DNA of 5,919 nucleotides, taken from Bacilli bacterium. Lineage in GTDB: Bacteria; Bacillota_I; Bacilli_A; RF39; UBA660. Positions 5,548 to 5,919 of the stretch are shown one piece after another (position 1 is the stretch's first letter; every line of letters begins with the position of its first letter). Below the pieces are notes generated by a model. The model was not told the DNA's origin. It saw nothing but the letters and a program-made list of their open reading frames with translations, and searched no databases. The position numbers and the translations under genes were made by a program. The stretch covers positions 1 to 5,919 of the forward strand of contig CAAENH010000016.1 in NCBI GenBank assembly GCA_900757295.1, written 5' to 3'.

Positions 5548-5919
5548 TCACCTTTTTAATAATGTTTTAAAATCACCAATTGTATTAATTTTGCTTTTAG
5601 AATATTTTTCTACTCTTAATTTTAATTCTTCCAAAAAAGTATATAATTCATCATTTTTATCCTGTAAAATTAATTGATACACATGATTTAATGATTTACT
5701 CTTTAATATAAATTTTTCTAACTCGTCATTCAAAAATGCATTTAATACTATTTTTCTAATTTCACTAATATTACTTTCATATAAATCTATAAAATCAAAA
5801 GAAGATAATTTTTCATAAGAATCTGGATCCATTAATCCAAATGACAATATCTTATGCTTTTGATTTAACATTAGATTCTTATCATGAATATCATCCAATT
5901 TATAACCTAATTTAGAAAA
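5548..5919 (-). CDS. C-terminal part of a kinase-like protein, cut by the window edge
   Basis: The frame is open to the last base, so the gene starts beyond the window; a TTG near 5898 is simply an internal Leu codon. The visible 123 residues begin FSKLGYKLDDIHDKNLMLN. Asp10-Ile-His-Asp-Lys-Asn15 matches a kinase catalytic loop (D-x4-N), and LMDPDSY (Asp31) matches the DFG-equivalent. Both line up with GDIKFEN and IIDTDHF of the gene at 3985-4689, with a two-residue difference between them. The remainder is a helical, Lys/Leu/Glu-rich C-lobe. It ends in TGA, 4 bp before miaA, so it is the upstream gene of the same operon. The ATP-binding half is not visible, so activity cannot be judged. The relation to the other kinase-like gene is my reading by eye. 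Confidence 0.68.
   Translation of the reverse strand, partial: FSKLGYKLDDIHDKNLMLNQKHKILSFGLMDPDSYEKLSSFDFIDLYESNISEIRKIVLNAFLNDELEKFILKSKSLNHVYQLILQDKNDELYTFLEELKLRVEKYSKSKINTIGDFKTLLKR

Noticed and set aside
5896..5898. TTG start near 5898 for the right-edge gene
   Set aside because: The frame stays open to the last base of the window, and the codons before it fit the kinase catalytic-loop region, so the TTG is internal.
1..5919. Mycoplasma-type genetic code (TGA as Trp)
   Set aside because: Tryptophans are encoded by TGG (for example in miaA's RQYTW and SIEWFD regions), and the right-edge gene ends in TGA just before miaA.
1..5919. CRISPR array, insertion sequence, tRNA or rRNA
   Set aside because: I saw no regularly spaced repeats, transposase motifs, long terminal inverted repeats or cloverleaf-like G+C-rich islands on either strand.

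Overview
The window is very AT-rich, tightly packed and uses the standard code (TGG for Trp, TGA as a stop). Its Shine-Dalgarno sites are GGAG/GGTGA type, and it carries a spore germination protease (gpr) divergent from ribosomal protein S20 (rpsT). That divergent pair is also the arrangement I recall from Bacillus subtilis. This points to a low-G+C, spore-forming (or recently spore-forming) Bacillota, probably an uncultured, reduced-genome gut lineage of Bacilli or Erysipelotrichia type. The taxonomic guess is inference.

Layout, left to right. At 1-36 (minus) there may be the first codons of another gene. Two overlapping minus-strand genes (69-548 and 538-972) encode small type IV pilin-like (pseudopilin) proteins with class III prepilin leaders. 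Upstream of them, 1037-1843 (minus) encodes an unrecognised protein with one membrane anchor and an outside domain; a weak terminator and a possible extended -10 promoter separate it from the pilin genes. Next is a shortened gpr (1911-2651, minus). A 92-bp divergent region holds the rpsT promoter and is followed by rpsT (2744-3007, plus). The rpsT terminator swallows its stop codon and is followed at once by a membrane-anchored transglutaminase-like protein (3055-3966, plus). That gene converges on a minus-strand operon and shares with it a perfect 30-bp palindromic terminator containing both stop codons.

The right-hand minus-strand operon runs from beyond the right edge: the C-terminal part of a kinase-fold protein (5548-5919), miaA (4692-5543) and a second small kinase-fold protein (3985-4689). 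The genes are 2-4 bp apart. The two kinase-like proteins align with each other through the catalytic loop and metal-binding Asp motif, so miaA sits between two apparent paralogues.

Functionally the window mixes translation and tRNA modification (rpsT, miaA), spore outgrowth (gpr), surface or secretion functions (pseudopilins, transglutaminase-like protein, anchored unknown) and an unexplained pair of kinase-like proteins. I see no CRISPR array, mobile element, tRNA or rRNA. No gap exceeds 300 bases.
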